DNA from: Pseudomonas sp. C2B4
GTDB taxonomy: Bacteria > Pseudomonadota > Gammaproteobacteria > Pseudomonadales > Pseudomonadaceae
Assembly (NCBI RefSeq): GCF_013359695.1
Contig: NZ_JABFMU010000020.1
Span: 31,490 to 95,489, forward strand
DNA: 64,000 nt
Direction: 5' to 3'
Positions 1-9,160 of the stretch are shown piece by piece. The position numbers and the translations under genes are program-made. A model generated the notes under the pieces. The model was not told the DNA's origin and searched no databases. It saw only the letters and a program-made list of their open reading frames with translations. The stretch's first letter is position 1. Every line of letters starts with the position of its first letter.

Positions 1-33
1 GCCCCGCCTGGGTTCACCAGGCGGGGCTTTTTA
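1..33 (+). terminator. Rho-independent terminator hairpin
   Basis: A GC-rich inverted repeat (GCCCCGCCTGG / CCAGGCGGGGC) with a 4-nt loop is followed by TTTTT on the plus strand. It would end a transcript entering from the left edge. It lies just past the rne stop, so it may also act on the minus strand, but the T-run for that direction would be outside the window. Confidence 0.75.
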
Positions 34-46
34 GTGGCCGACGGAA

Positions 47-3000
47 TCAGACGAGAGGTTTAGGCTCGTGCTCTTTTTCCTGGGCCTGTTCATGTTGCTC
101 TACCGCATCCTGAACGGAGCGTGGTGCTTCGTGGATTACGGATTCAGCGGGTTCGGCAGCGACTTCAGCAATCGGGGCAGGTGCTGCCTCAACGACATCA
201 GCGACAACCGCTTCAGCTGGAGCAGCAGCGGCAGCCAATTCGGCCTCCTTCTGCAGACGCTCGGCTTCACGCTTGCGACGACGCACTTCACGCGGGTCGT
301 TCGGCGCACGGCCGCTTGGTGTCAGGGCGCTGACAGGGGCAGTTTCCACCACCGGAGCAGGCGCTTGATCAACAACCGGTGCTTCGACCACTGGTACCGG
401 TTCAGCAGCGACAACCACTGGCTCGGAGACCATTGCTTCAGCCACTTCGGTTTCAGCGACGGGGGCCGGTGTTTCAACAACGGCTGGCTCCGCAACCCAG
501 TTGAAAGCGGTTTGCTCCTCGCGAACTTCACGAACGGCTTCCGTCACGGCTTCCACCACCGGCTCTGCAACCTCGGCAGGCGCTTCGGCGACGATGGCTG
601 GCTCGGCGGCAGCTTCAACCACAGGCTGTGCCTCAGGCGCTGGAGCCAGTTCGATTTCCGGCGAAGCGGAGACTTCGACCGGAGTCGTCGCTTCAACGAC
701 TGGCGCTTCGACTGGAGCGGTTTCCAGGGTGGCGGCAGTGGCGCGTTCGGCTTGCTCGTTGGCCTGTGCTTCGGCCGGAGCGCTGATCACGGAGCTGGCA
801 ACGGCTGCAGTCACAGCCAGGCCTGCGGCCAGATCAGCAGCGCTTGGCGCTTCGCTGCCTTCACCAGACTCGGACTCTTCCGAGCCTTCGATCACGTTGC
901 CATTGGCATCACGTTGACGCTCACGACGGTTGCTGCGACGACGCTGGCCACGGGAGCGGCGGCGTGGGCGATCGCCTTCGACGCCGTCCTGACCTTCTTC
1001 CTGCAGTTGCTCTTCGTTGGTTGGCAGTTCTTCTTCGGCAACGGCAGCAGCGGCTTGCTCGGCACGTGGTTGACGTTCTTCACGCGGTGGGCGTGGAGCA
1101 CGTTCTTCGCGTGGTTGACGAGCTGGACGTTCTTCGGTGGTAGCTGCGGCGGCCGGAGCGGCATCAAGAGGCTCACGCAATTCACGTACACGTTCCTCAC
1201 GCTCGCCACGTGGCTTGCGATCTTCACGTGGCGCGCGCGGAGCGCGTTCTTCACGCGGAGCACGTGGCGCGCGCTCTTCGCGAGCTACCGCTGGCGTTTC
1301 CTCGCGGACTTCGCGGACTTCGCGTGGCTGACGTTCTTCGCGTGGTTCACGTGGTGCGCGCTCTTCACGCGGTGCACGTTCCTCGCGAGGCTTGCGATCT
1401 TCATCGCGGCGACCGTTACGGTTGCGGCTCTGTTGACGACCGCTGCGGCGCTCTTCATTACGGGCCGGACGCTCGGCAGCCGGTTTTTCAACCACGACCG
1501 GAGCAGCAGGCTCTTCCTTGGAGGCGAACAGGCTGACCAGCGATTTCACCAGGCCTTTGAACAGGCTTGGCTCTGGCGCGGCGACCGGTGCGGCAACCGG
1601 AGCGACCACTTCGGTCGGAACCGGAGCATTGGCGCGGGCCGGTGCTGTCTTGACCGCGGCTTCCTGGCGAACCAGGGTGCGGGTCGCAGCGGCTGGCTGG
1701 ACTTCTTCCACTTCGGCAGCGGCAGCAGCGATTTCGTAGCTGGACTGGTTGGTGGCAGCTTCCGGGCTGTCATCGCGCAGGCGCTGAACTTCGAAGTGCG
1801 GCGTTTCGAGGTGATCGTTCGGCAGAATGACGATGCGGGCACGGGTGCGCAGTTCGATCTTGGTGATCGAGTTGCGTTTTTCGTTGAGCAGGAACGCCGC
1901 CACCGGGATCGGCACCTGGGCGCGAACTTCGGCAGTGCGGTCTTTCAGGGCTTCTTCTTCGATCAGGCGCAGGATCGCCAGCGACAGCGATTCAACATCA
2001 CGGATGATGCCGGTGCCGCTGCAGCGTGGGCAAACGATGCCGCTGCTTTCACCCAGGGATGGGCGCAGACGCTGACGGGACATCTCCAGCAGGCCGAAGC
2101 GCGAGATGCGACCGACTTGCACGCGAGCACGGTCGGCTTCCAGGCATTCGCGGACTTTTTCTTCCACGGCGCGCTGGTTCTTGGCAGGGGTCATGTCGAT
2201 GAAGTCGATGACGATCAGGCCGCCGATGTCGCGCAGGCGCAACTGACGGGCGATTTCTTCGGCGGCTTCAAGGTTGGTCTGCAGGGCGGTTTCTTCGATG
2301 TCGCTGCCTTTGGTGGCGCGCGCCGAGTTGATGTCGATGGACACCAGGGCTTCGGTCGGATCGATCACGATGGAGCCGCCGGAAGGCAGTTCGACAACGC
2401 GCTGGAAGGCGGTTTCGATCTGGCTTTCGATCTGGAAACGGTTGAACAGCGGCACGCTGTCTTCGTACAGCTTGATCTTGCTGGCGTACTGCGGCATCAC
2501 CTGGCGGATGAAGGTCAGGGCTTCGTCCTGGGCTTCAACGCTGTCGATCAGCACTTCGCCGATGTCCTGGCGCAGGTAATCGCGGATGGCGCGGATGATC
2601 ACGTTGCTTTCCTGGTAGATCAGGAAAGGCGCGGAGCGATCCAGCGAGGCTTCTTTGATGGCGGTCCAGAGTTGCAGCAGGTAATCGAGGTCCCACTGCA
2701 TTTCTTCGCTGCTGCGGCCCAGGCCGGCAGTGCGCACGATCAGGCCCATGTCGGCCGGTGCAACCAGGCCGTTCAGCGCTTCACGCAGTTCATTGCGCTC
2801 TTCGCCTTCGATGCGACGGGAGATACCGCCGGCACGCGGGTTGTTCGGCATCAGGACCAGGTAACGACCGGCCAGGCTGATGAAGGTGGTCAGGGCTGCG
2901 CCCTTGTTGCCACGTTCTTCTTTTTCGACCTGAACGATGACTTCCTGGCCTTCGCTCAGGACGTCCTTGATGTTGACGCGGCCTTCGGGGGCTTTCTTGA

Positions 3001-3232
3001 AGTATTCGCGGGAGATTTCTTTGAGTGGCAGGAAGCCGTGGCGCTCAGAGCCGAAATCGACAAAGGCAGCTTCGAGGCTTGGTTCGATGCGAGTGATCCG
3101 GCCTTTATAGATATTGGCTTTCTTCTGCTCGCGTGCACCGGATTCGATGTCCAGGTCGTAGAGGCGCTGGCCATCTACCAGTGCAACACGCAACTCTTCG
3201 GGTTGAGTTGCGTTAATCAGCATTCTTTTCAT
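47..3232 (-). CDS. rne: Ribonuclease E
   Basis: Endoribonuclease that initiates mRNA decay and processes rRNA and tRNA precursors; it is the scaffold of the degradosome at the inner membrane. The protein is about 1061 aa, starting at [10 protein letters not shown] (ATG at 3232); the in-frame extension upstream is not family-like. The N-terminal half has the S1/RNase H-like/DNase I-like catalytic core with the metal-site segment [13 protein letters not shown] and the downstream IDFIDM, then the Zn-link CPRCSGTG near residue 404. The C-terminal half is a low-complexity scaffold: Arg/Glu/Pro-rich RNA-binding segments (for example [14 protein letters not shown]) followed by an Ala/Pro/Glu/Val-rich tail. 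A long leader upstream suits the autoregulation known for rne. The strong codon bias creates a spurious 1110-codon open frame on the opposite strand. Confidence 0.97.
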   Translation of the reverse strand: MKRMLINATQPEELRVALVDGQRLYDLDIESGAREQKKANIYKGRITRIEPSLEAAFVDFGSERHGFLPLKEISREYFKKAPEGRVNIKDVLSEGQEVIVQVEKEERGNKGAALTTFISLAGRYLVLMPNNPRAGGISRRIEGEERNELREALNGLVAPADMGLIVRTAGLGRSSEEMQWDLDYLLQLWTAIKEASLDRSAPFLIYQESNVIIRAIRDYLRQDIGEVLIDSVEAQDEALTFIRQVMPQYASKIKLYEDSVPLFNRFQIESQIETAFQRVVELPSGGSIVIDPTEALVSIDINSARATKGSDIEETALQTNLEAAEEIARQLRLRDIGGLIVIDFIDMTPAKNQRAVEEKVRECLEADRARVQVGRISRFGLLEMSRQRLRPSLGESSGIVCPRCSGTGIIRDVESLSLAILRLIEEEALKDRTAEVRAQVPIPVAAFLLNEKRNSITKIELRTRARIVILPNDHLETPHFEVQRLRDDSPEAATNQSSYEIAAAAAEVEEVQPAAATRTLVRQEAAVKTAPARANAPVPTEVVAPVAAPVAAPEPSLFKGLVKSLVSLFASKEEPAAPVVVEKPAAERPARNEERRSGRQQSRNRNGRRDEDRKPREERAPREERAPREPREERQPREVREVREETPAVAREERAPRAPREERAPRAPREDRKPRGEREERVRELREPLDAAPAAAATTEERPARQPREERAPRPPREERQPRAEQAAAAVAEEELPTNEEQLQEEGQDGVEGDRPRRRSRGQRRRSNRRERQRDANGNVIEGSEESESGEGSEAPSAADLAAGLAVTAAVASSVISAPAEAQANEQAERATAATLETAPVEAPVVEATTPVEVSASPEIELAPAPEAQPVVEAAAEPAIVAEAPAEVAEPVVEAVTEAVREVREEQTAFNWVAEPAVVETPAPVAETEVAEAMVSEPVVVAAEPVPVVEAPVVDQAPAPVVETAPVSALTPSGRAPNDPREVRRRKREAERLQKEAELAAAAAPAEAVVADVVEAAPAPIAEVAAEPAESVIHEAPRSVQDAVEQHEQAQEKEHEPKPLV

Positions 3233-3933
3233 GTAGTACCGTCGGTTTCCGGGCTGCCGGAAACGGCGTTCGGCACACACGACTTCTCACGGTCGGTGTC
3301 AGGTGCGTCGGGAGTGGTTGGCCATTCCCGTGTCCAGCGATGTCCGGCCAATGTGGGCCTGCATCGCGACGTACGCGTCCTGCTTGCTGTGGCTACTTAA
3401 GCACTCAGTCAGGAGGAGGAATCAACCGGCGGCTGTGGACGAGATGAAGCGTCTTGATAAAGCCTATTGCTACACAGTCCAGCGGTTGTGCATCTCCACC
3501 CTACACGTATCCCTGATAATTCGGGTGCTGCCGCGCGCAGAATCCGCAGCGGGTTGGCATTTACCGTGAGCTCCGAAAGGGGAGGTCACGCATCATGGCT
3601 AATTTAGGCGTTGTTTCCGAAGTGTTCGCTCGGGGTCATTCGCAGCTGACTGCACTTTGTGAACTGGCCGTGAATATGGGCTCGCGTGGCGAGTGAAAAC
3701 TCTGCTTTGCGGCGTGATTCAGGCCTCATGTCACCTGCGCTCGTTACACCTGCAAACTCCACCGTTACGTAGCGAAAGCCCCGTAGGACGGCCTCGCGTC
3801 CTGGTGAATTGCGTTGGTCAGGGCCGGTTTTCAACCGTTGGTCCGCTGTCCAGGCCGCTTTTGGCGGCGTTCGCGACTATAGCAGTAATGATTAAGTGCT
3901 TCAATTCCATAAAAAATTGATATCATCCGCGCC
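3233..3933. promoter_or_regulatory. Divergent rne/rluC intergenic region with long rne leader
   Basis: This 701-bp region has no convincing large gene. On the minus strand it must hold the rne promoter and 5' UTR. A hairpin (GTTTCCGG at 3245-3252 with CCGGAAAC at 3257-3264) lies just before the rne start, and no good Shine-Dalgarno follows it. Pseudomonas rne leaders are known to carry a conserved structured element (the rne-II motif), and this is where it would be. I could not fold it. The right end holds the rluC promoter. Confidence 0.6.
3921..3926 (+). promoter_or_regulatory. Probable -10 element of rluC
   Basis: TATCAT sits 7 nt upstream of the rluC ATG at 3934, so the predicted transcript would start at or within a base or two of the start codon. 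No Shine-Dalgarno is visible between the two, which suggests a leaderless or near-leaderless mRNA. The matching -35 region is weak. Confidence 0.4.
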
Positions 3934-4896
3934 ATGACGACTACTGCCCCCCCGACCCCAGGCGTACAACTGCTTGAGGTCTCGCCGGAATATGCCGGCC
4001 AACGTATTGATAACTTCCTTCTCGCTCGGCTCAAAGGCGTGCCCAAGACCTTGATTTACCGCATTTTGCGCAAAGGCGAAGTGCGGGTGAACAAAGGTCG
4101 GATCAAGCCCGAATACAAGCTGCAGGCGGGCGATATCGTGCGCGTACCGCCGGTTCGCGTGCCTGAGCGTGACGAGCCGGTGCCACTTGCCCAAGGACTG
4201 CTGCAACGCCTCGAAGCCGCGATTGTCTACGAGGACAAGGCGCTAATCGTGGTCAACAAGCCTTGCGGGATTGCCGTACACGGCGGCAGTGGCTTGAGTT
4301 TCGGGGTGATCGAAGCTTTTCGCCAGTTGCGCCCGGATTGCAAGGAACTTGAGCTGGTTCACCGTCTCGATCGTGACACCTCCGGCCTGCTGATGATTGC
4401 CAAAAAACGTAGCATGCTGCGTCACTTGCATACCGCGCTGCGCGGCGATGGTGTCGACAAGCGCTACATGGCGCTGGTTCGCGGTAATTGGGCGTCTTCG
4501 ATCAAGCAGGTCCGTGCGCCGCTGGGCAAGAGCAATCTGCGCTCCGGTGAGCGTATGGTCGAGGTCGACGAGGATGAGGGCAAGGAGTCCGTGACCGTGT
4601 TCAAGGTCCTGCGTCGCTTCGGTGACTTTGCCACCATGATCGAGGCAAAACCGATCACCGGTCGAACCCACCAGATTCGCGTCCATACACTGCATGCCGG
4701 GCATTGCATCGCCGGCGACACCAAGTACGGCGATGACGATTTCAGCAAGGAAATCCGTGATTTGGGCGGCAAGCGTCTGTTCCTGCACGCCTACATGCTG
4801 ACCGTGCCGCTGCCCGATGGTGGCGAGCTGAAGCTTCAGGCGCCTGTCGATGAGATGTGGGCCAAGACTGTGGAGCGCCTGAGTGCACCCCTCTGA
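3934..4896 (+). CDS. rluC: 23S rRNA pseudouridine synthase RluC
   Basis: Isomerises uridines 955, 2504 and 2580 (E. coli numbering) of 23S rRNA to pseudouridine. The 320-aa protein has an N-terminal S4 RNA-binding domain (about residues 18-80, including [15 protein letters not shown] and [10 protein letters not shown]) and a RluA-family catalytic domain with the HRLDRDTSG motif, whose Asp is the catalytic residue, followed by GRTHQIRVH. The length is typical. It is divergent from rne, an arrangement also known in enterobacteria, and is the first gene of a plus-strand set with the HAD phosphatase and sppA. The ATG is preceded by a -10-like element rather than a ribosome binding site. Confidence 0.96.
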   Translation: MTTTAPPTPGVQLLEVSPEYAGQRIDNFLLARLKGVPKTLIYRILRKGEVRVNKGRIKPEYKLQAGDIVRVPPVRVPERDEPVPLAQGLLQRLEAAIVYEDKALIVVNKPCGIAVHGGSGLSFGVIEAFRQLRPDCKELELVHRLDRDTSGLLMIAKKRSMLRHLHTALRGDGVDKRYMALVRGNWASSIKQVRAPLGKSNLRSGERMVEVDEDEGKESVTVFKVLRRFGDFATMIEAKPITGRTHQIRVHTLHAGHCIAGDTKYGDDDFSKEIRDLGGKRLFLHAYMLTVPLPDGGELKLQAPVDEMWAKTVERLSAPL

Positions 4897-5545
4897 TTAC
4901 AAGCTGCTGATTTTCGATTGGGATGGCACGTTGGCCGATTCCATTGGTCGGATTGTCGAAGCGATGCATGTGGCATCCGAGCGGTCCGGTTTTGCGCTGC
5001 GCGATGATGTCGCCGTAAAGGGCATCATCGGCCTGGGGCTGCCGGAGGCGATCCGCACGCTGTATCCCGACATCGGTGATGCCGAGCTGGTGGCATTTCG
5101 TCAGCACTATGCGGATCACTACATCGCTTCGGAGGCTGTGCCTTCGCCGTTGTTCGAGGGGGTGGTCGAATCGCTCGAGGCGTTTCGGGCCGAGGGTTAT
5201 CACCTGGCTGTCGCGACCGGCAAGGCGCGCCGCGGGTTGGATCGGGTGCTGAAATCCCATGGTTGGGAAGGTTACTTTGATATCACGCGGGCGGCCGACG
5301 AAACCGCCAGCAAGCCGCATCCGTTGATGCTTGAACAGATTCTCGCCCACTGCGAAGTTCGTCCGGAGCAGGCGCTGATGGTCGGCGACTCCTCCTTTGA
5401 CTTGCAGATGGCGCGCAACGCGGGCATGGAATCGGTGGCTGTCAGCTATGGTGCCCAGTCGATCGAGGCGTTGAAGCTGTTTGAGCCGCGCCTGGCCATT
5501 GATCGCTTTTCAGAATTGCATGCCTGGCTGAGTCAGCAGGCTTAA
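4883..5545 (+). CDS. HAD-IA family hydrolase (phosphoglycolate phosphatase-like)
   Basis: Predicted cytosolic small-molecule phosphatase of 220 aa. HAD motif I is [10 protein letters not shown] (nucleophile and acid/base Asp), motif II is the Thr in [10 protein letters not shown], motif III the Lys in SKPHPLM, and motif IV is [11 protein letters not shown]. The helical cap between motifs I and II places it in subfamily IA, like Gph. The GTG start at 4883 overlaps the end of rluC by 14 nt, so translation is probably coupled. Pseudomonas genomes commonly carry this gene between rluC and sppA; the natural substrate cannot be read from sequence. Confidence 0.88.
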   Translation: MHPSDYKLLIFDWDGTLADSIGRIVEAMHVASERSGFALRDDVAVKGIIGLGLPEAIRTLYPDIGDAELVAFRQHYADHYIASEAVPSPLFEGVVESLEAFRAEGYHLAVATGKARRGLDRVLKSHGWEGYFDITRAADETASKPHPLMLEQILAHCEVRPEQALMVGDSSFDLQMARNAGMESVAVSYGAQSIEALKLFEPRLAIDRFSELHAWLSQQA

Positions 5546-5570
5546 TACGTTTTTTGCTGGGGTATGTGGC

Positions 5571-6560
5571 ATGGCCGACGAATGGAAAGCGCCCGCCAAG
5601 GCGAGCGCGGAGAGCGGTGACGAAAAAAGCTGGAAGCTGCTGGAAAAGACGCTTTTGGCGAGTGTGCAGGAGCAGCGCCGGTCCCGTCGCTGGGGGATTT
5701 TCTTCAAGCTGCTGACTTTCGTGTATCTGTTTATTGCGCTGGCGCTGTTCTCGCCGCTGATGGATATGGAAAAAGCGGCTACCCGCAGTGGCAACTACAC
5801 GGCTCTGATCGATGTGAACGGGATGATCGCCGACAAGGAGCCGGCCAGTGCCGACAACATCGTCGGCAGCCTGCGTGCCGCTTTTGATGACGATAAGGTC
5901 AAGGGCGTTATCCTGCGCATCAATAGTCCGGGCGGCAGTCCGGTGCAGTCGGGATATGTCTATGACGAAATCCGCCGTCTGCGTGGGCTTCACCCGGATA
6001 CCAAGCTGTACGCAGTGATTTCCGATCTCGGTGCTTCGGGCGCCTATTACATCGCCAGTGCTGCCGATCAGATCTACGCCGACAAGGCGAGCCTGGTGGG
6101 GTCTATCGGCGTGACCGCGGCCGGCTATGGCTTTGTGGGTACCATGGAGAAGCTGGGTGTTGAGCGTCGCACCTACAACTCGGGTGAGCACAAATCGTTC
6201 CTGGATCCGTTCCAGCCGCAGAAACCCGAGGAAACCGCTTTCTGGCAGGGTGTGCTCGACACCACGCACAAGCAGTTCATCAATAGCGTCAAGCAAGGTC
6301 GTGGCGATCGCCTGAAGGACAAGGAGCATCCGGAGTTGTTCTCCGGGTTGGTCTGGTCTGGTGAGCAGGCGCTGCCGCTGGGGCTTATCGATGGTCTGGG
6401 CAATGCCAGTTACGTGGCTCGGGATGTGATCGGCGAAAAAGAGCTGGTGGACTTTACCGTTCAGGAGTCGCCGTTCGATCGCTTCTCGAAAAAGCTTGGC
6501 GCCAGCGTGGCTGAGCACTTGGCGATGTGGATGGGCTTCCAGGGGCCGTCGTTGCGATAA
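5571..6560 (+). CDS. sppA: Signal peptide peptidase SppA (S49 family)
   Basis: Membrane-anchored serine protease that degrades cleaved signal peptides. The 329-aa protein is the short, single-domain form, unlike the about 618-aa tandem form of E. coli. A cytoplasmic N-terminus precedes one transmembrane helix at about 43-62. The S49 core contains INSPGGSP (about 118-124), the catalytic Ser156 in GASGAYY and the probable catalytic Lys208 in SGEHKSF, giving a Ser/Lys dyad. It lies 25 bp after the HAD gene in the same orientation and is followed by a bidirectional terminator, so it probably ends the rluC operon. Confidence 0.93.
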   Translation: MADEWKAPAKASAESGDEKSWKLLEKTLLASVQEQRRSRRWGIFFKLLTFVYLFIALALFSPLMDMEKAATRSGNYTALIDVNGMIADKEPASADNIVGSLRAAFDDDKVKGVILRINSPGGSPVQSGYVYDEIRRLRGLHPDTKLYAVISDLGASGAYYIASAADQIYADKASLVGSIGVTAAGYGFVGTMEKLGVERRTYNSGEHKSFLDPFQPQKPEETAFWQGVLDTTHKQFINSVKQGRGDRLKDKEHPELFSGLVWSGEQALPLGLIDGLGNASYVARDVIGEKELVDFTVQESPFDRFSKKLGASVAEHLAMWMGFQGPSLR

Positions 6561-6573
6561 GTGCCATCGCTGC

Positions 6574-6608
6574 AAACAAAAAACCGGCCTGTTGGCCGGT
6601 TTTTGTTT
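6574..6608. terminator. Bidirectional rho-independent terminator between sppA and yceF
   Basis: AAAACCGGCC (6580-6589) pairs with GGCCGGTTTT (6594-6603) around a TGTT loop, with A- and T-runs on the outer flanks. It can end the plus-strand rluC-sppA transcript and the minus-strand yceF transcript. Confidence 0.9.
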
Positions 6609-6610
6609 AT

Positions 6611-7189
6611 TCAGGGGATTTGCACGCCTTCGGCCATCAGCATGTCCACCAGGCGAATCAGCGGCAAGCCGACGAGGCTGGTGGCGTCAGGGCCTTCGGT
6701 GCCCTGAAACAGGCTGACGCCCAGGCCTTCGGCCTTGAAGCTGCCGGCGCAATCGTAGGGTTGTTCTGCATGCAGGTAGCGTTCGATACGAGCGGTGTCG
6801 AGCGTGCGCATGTGTACGGTGAAGGGTACCCAGTCGACCTGGCAATGGCCGGTTTGGCTATTGAGCAGGGCCAGGCCGGTGAGGAAGGTCACGCTGGCGC
6901 CGCTCGCGGCCAGCAGTTGTTCACGGGCCTTTTCGAAGGTATGGGGCTTGCCGATGATTCTGTCACCGAGCACGGCGACCTGGTCGGAGCCGATGATCAA
7001 GTGCGCGCCATGGCTGCCGGCCAGTGCCCGTGCTTTTTCCTCGGCGAGGCGCTTGACCAGATCAACGGCAGGCTCGTCAGGACGATGGCTTTCGTCGATG
7101 TCGGGTGAGCTGCAGGTGAACGGCAGCCGCAGGCGGGCCAGCAATTCCCGGCGATAGACCGAGCCGGAAGCGAGTAATAAAGGCAGCAT
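6611..7189 (-). CDS. yceF: Maf-family nucleotide pyrophosphatase YceF
   Basis: Nucleoside triphosphate pyrophosphatase of the Maf/YceF subfamily; E. coli YceF hydrolyses 7-methyl-GTP and is regarded as a house-cleaning enzyme. The 192-aa protein has the N-terminal LLASGSVYRR motif (phosphate-binding Ser and Arg), GSDQVAVLG with the conserved Asp, and the C-terminal LVGLPL motif, as in E. coli YceF. The start at 7189 is chosen because CTGGAG lies about 6 nt upstream; an ATG two codons earlier has no spacing. It is divergent from yceD, and yceF beside yceD-rpmF-plsX is a conserved order in gammaproteobacteria. Confidence 0.92.
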   Translation of the reverse strand: MLPLLLASGSVYRRELLARLRLPFTCSSPDIDESHRPDEPAVDLVKRLAEEKARALAGSHGAHLIIGSDQVAVLGDRIIGKPHTFEKAREQLLAASGASVTFLTGLALLNSQTGHCQVDWVPFTVHMRTLDTARIERYLHAEQPYDCAGSFKAEGLGVSLFQGTEGPDATSLVGLPLIRLVDMLMAEGVQIP

Positions 7190-7258
7190 GTGCATCTCCA
7201 GAAGGCAGGTGCCGATTCTAGCGGAGGCTTGCAAGTGACGGACAGGGCTGAATTTCCT

Positions 7259-7286
7259 TTGACATGGGCGGGTGCATCCCTATAAT
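7259..7286 (+). promoter_or_regulatory. Consensus sigma70 promoter of the yceD-rpmF-plsX-fab operon
   Basis: TTGACA (7259-7264) and TATAAT (7281-7286) are both exact consensus hexamers, separated by 16 bp. Transcription should start near 7293, only about 3 nt before the yceD ATG at 7296, so the mRNA would be essentially leaderless. Confidence 0.85.
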
Positions 7287-7295
7287 GCTGCGCCT

Positions 7296-7823
7296 ATGTT
7301 GAATGACCCGATTCCACCTCACGTTGACCCGCGCAAATTGGCTGACCGTGGCACCACCCTTCAAGGTGAAATGCTGCTGGCCGATTTGGAGAGACTCTGC
7401 GACCCGCTTTCCGACAATGTCGGTACGGTGCAGGCTAAATTCGTTTTTGAACGAGATGAACGTAAATCTGTGGTAATCCACAGCTTTATCGACACTGAAG
7501 TCAAAATGGTTTGCCAGCGTTGTCTTGAGCTGGTCACCCTGCCGATCCATAGCGAATGCAGTTATGCTGTGGTGAAGGAGGGTGCGAATACCCAGTCGTT
7601 GCCGAAAGGTTATGACGTGCTGGAACTGGGCGAAGATCCTTTGGATCTGCAGTCACTGATCGAGGAGGAGCTTCTGCTCGCCTTGCCCATTGTGCCTGCT
7701 CATCATCCGGAAGAATGCCAGCAGCCGGCGGGAGCAGATGAGCCCGAACCGAGCGAGGACGAGGTAACGCGGTCCAACCCGTTCAGTGTATTGGCGCAGT
7801 TAAAGCGTGACCCAAACGTTTAG
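7296..7823 (+). CDS. yceD: YceD family protein (DUF177), 23S rRNA accumulation protein
   Basis: Conserved protein encoded immediately upstream of rpmF; in E. coli and plants the family is linked to 23S rRNA accumulation. The 175-aa protein begins MLNDPIPPHVDP. It has a CxxC pair in MVCQRCLE and a second family motif near its acidic C-terminus (EEELLLALPIVPAHH). The start at 7296 is preferred over a GTG 24 bp earlier because that GTG lies upstream of the -10 box and could not be on the transcript. Only a few bases separate the predicted transcription start from the ATG. It is the first gene of the rpmF-plsX-fab operon. Confidence 0.9.
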   Translation: MLNDPIPPHVDPRKLADRGTTLQGEMLLADLERLCDPLSDNVGTVQAKFVFERDERKSVVIHSFIDTEVKMVCQRCLELVTLPIHSECSYAVVKEGANTQSLPKGYDVLELGEDPLDLQSLIEEELLLALPIVPAHHPEECQQPAGADEPEPSEDEVTRSNPFSVLAQLKRDPNV

Positions 7824-7836
7824 GAGTTAATCAATT

Positions 7837-8019
7837 ATGGCTGTTCAGCAGAACAAAAAATCCCGCTCTGCCCGTGACATGCGCCGTTCGCACGACGCTC
7901 TCGAGGCTAGCACCCTGTCTGTAGAAAAAACCACTGGTGAAGTTCACCTGCGTCACCACGTATCGCCAGAAGGCGTATACCGTGGCCGTAAAGTGATCGA
8001 CAAGGGCGCTGACGAGTAA
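7837..8019 (+). CDS. rpmF: 50S ribosomal protein L32
   Basis: Small, basic, 60-aa protein of the large ribosomal subunit, starting [20 protein letters not shown]. It lacks the Zn-binding Cys pairs found in some L32 proteins, as is usual for gammaproteobacteria. TAGGAGT precedes the ATG at good spacing, and only 13 bp separate it from yceD. The yceD-rpmF-plsX order is conserved across bacteria and links ribosome synthesis with phospholipid synthesis. Confidence 0.98.
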
Positions 8020-8023
8020 TCAC

Positions 8024-9034
8024 TTGTCCGCTCAAGTCATCGCGATTGACGCAATGGGCGGGGACTTCGGTCCCCGCAGCATTGTTCAGGCCAGCCTTGC
8101 TTGCCTGTCTGCAACCCCCTCGCTGCACCTGACCCTCGTTGGTCAACCCTCCCTCCTTGAAGAATTGATCGCTGGCCAGTCGGCTGTGGATCGCGCACGC
8201 CTGTCGATTGCTCCGGCGTCCGAAGTCATCACCATGGATGAAAAGCCTGCCCAGGCCCTGCGCGGCAAGCCTGATTCGTCGATGCGCGTGGCACTTGAGT
8301 TGTTGCGCGATGGCAAGGTCCAGGCGTGTGTCAGTGCCGGTAATACCGGTGCGCTGATGGCGTTGTCGCGATTCGTGCTCAAGACCTTACCAGGTATCGA
8401 TCGGCCGGCCATGGTCGCGGCGATCCCCACGCAGAAGGGCTATTGCCAGTTGCTGGATTTGGGCGCCAATGTCGATTGCAGTGCCGAGCATCTGTTGCAG
8501 TTTGCAGTGATGGGGTCGGTGGCAGCTGAAACCCTGGGCATCGTTCGTCCGCGGGTGGCCTTGCTGAACATCGGCACCGAAGACATCAAGGGCAACCAGC
8601 AGGTTAAGCTGGCCGCCACCCTGTTGCAGGGCGCTCGAGGTATCAACTACATCGGTTTTGTCGAGGGTGACGGCTTGTACCGCGGCGAGGCGGATGTAGT
8701 GGTGTGTGACGGTTTTGTCGGCAACATTCTGCTCAAGTCTAGCGAGGGGCTGGCGACCATGATTGCCGGGCGCATCGAAGCGCTGTTCAAGAAAAGCCTG
8801 CCATCGCGCATGGTCGGTGCGTTGGCCCTGCCGTTGATGAAGCGTCTGCAAGCCGATCTGGCGCCGGCGCGGCACAACGGAGCGAGCTTTCTTGGTCTGC
8901 AGGGCATTGTGGTGAAAAGTCACGGTTCTGCCGGAGTGCAGGGGTTTCAGAGTGCAATTTCGCGTGCCCTGATCGAGATTCAGGAAAACCTGCCGGAACG
9001 GATTCACGGTCGTCTGGAGGATTTGTTGCTTTAG
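8024..9034 (+). CDS. plsX: Phosphate acyltransferase PlsX
   Basis: Converts acyl-ACP and phosphate into acyl-phosphate, the donor used by PlsY for the first step of glycerolipid synthesis; a peripheral membrane enzyme. The 336-aa protein starts [16 protein letters not shown], the family hallmark. A TTG at 8024, four bases after rpmF, is the only start that keeps this N-terminus; the next ATG falls inside the DAMGGD motif. Other conserved segments are [10 protein letters not shown] and [10 protein letters not shown]. Downstream are fabD and fabG; fabH is absent from this cluster, as is usual in Pseudomonas. Confidence 0.95.
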   Translation: MSAQVIAIDAMGGDFGPRSIVQASLACLSATPSLHLTLVGQPSLLEELIAGQSAVDRARLSIAPASEVITMDEKPAQALRGKPDSSMRVALELLRDGKVQACVSAGNTGALMALSRFVLKTLPGIDRPAMVAAIPTQKGYCQLLDLGANVDCSAEHLLQFAVMGSVAAETLGIVRPRVALLNIGTEDIKGNQQVKLAATLLQGARGINYIGFVEGDGLYRGEADVVVCDGFVGNILLKSSEGLATMIAGRIEALFKKSLPSRMVGALALPLMKRLQADLAPARHNGASFLGLQGIVVKSHGSAGVQGFQSAISRALIEIQENLPERIHGRLEDLLL

Positions 9035-9160
9035 GCGTTTTCGTCGGACAATGCTTAAATGTGACCGCTCAGTTCATTTGGCCATCCAACTGTCAGTTTC
9101 TTGCGTCCCCCAAAGCGGGACGTCAATTCTCCGACGACAAGATCATTAGGGGCTTGTTAC

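Noticed and set aside
68..3400. Very long plus-strand open frame opposite rne
   Set aside because: It is Phe/Gly/Arg-rich, matches no family, and mirrors the codon bias of rne. The minus-strand frame has all RNase E motifs.
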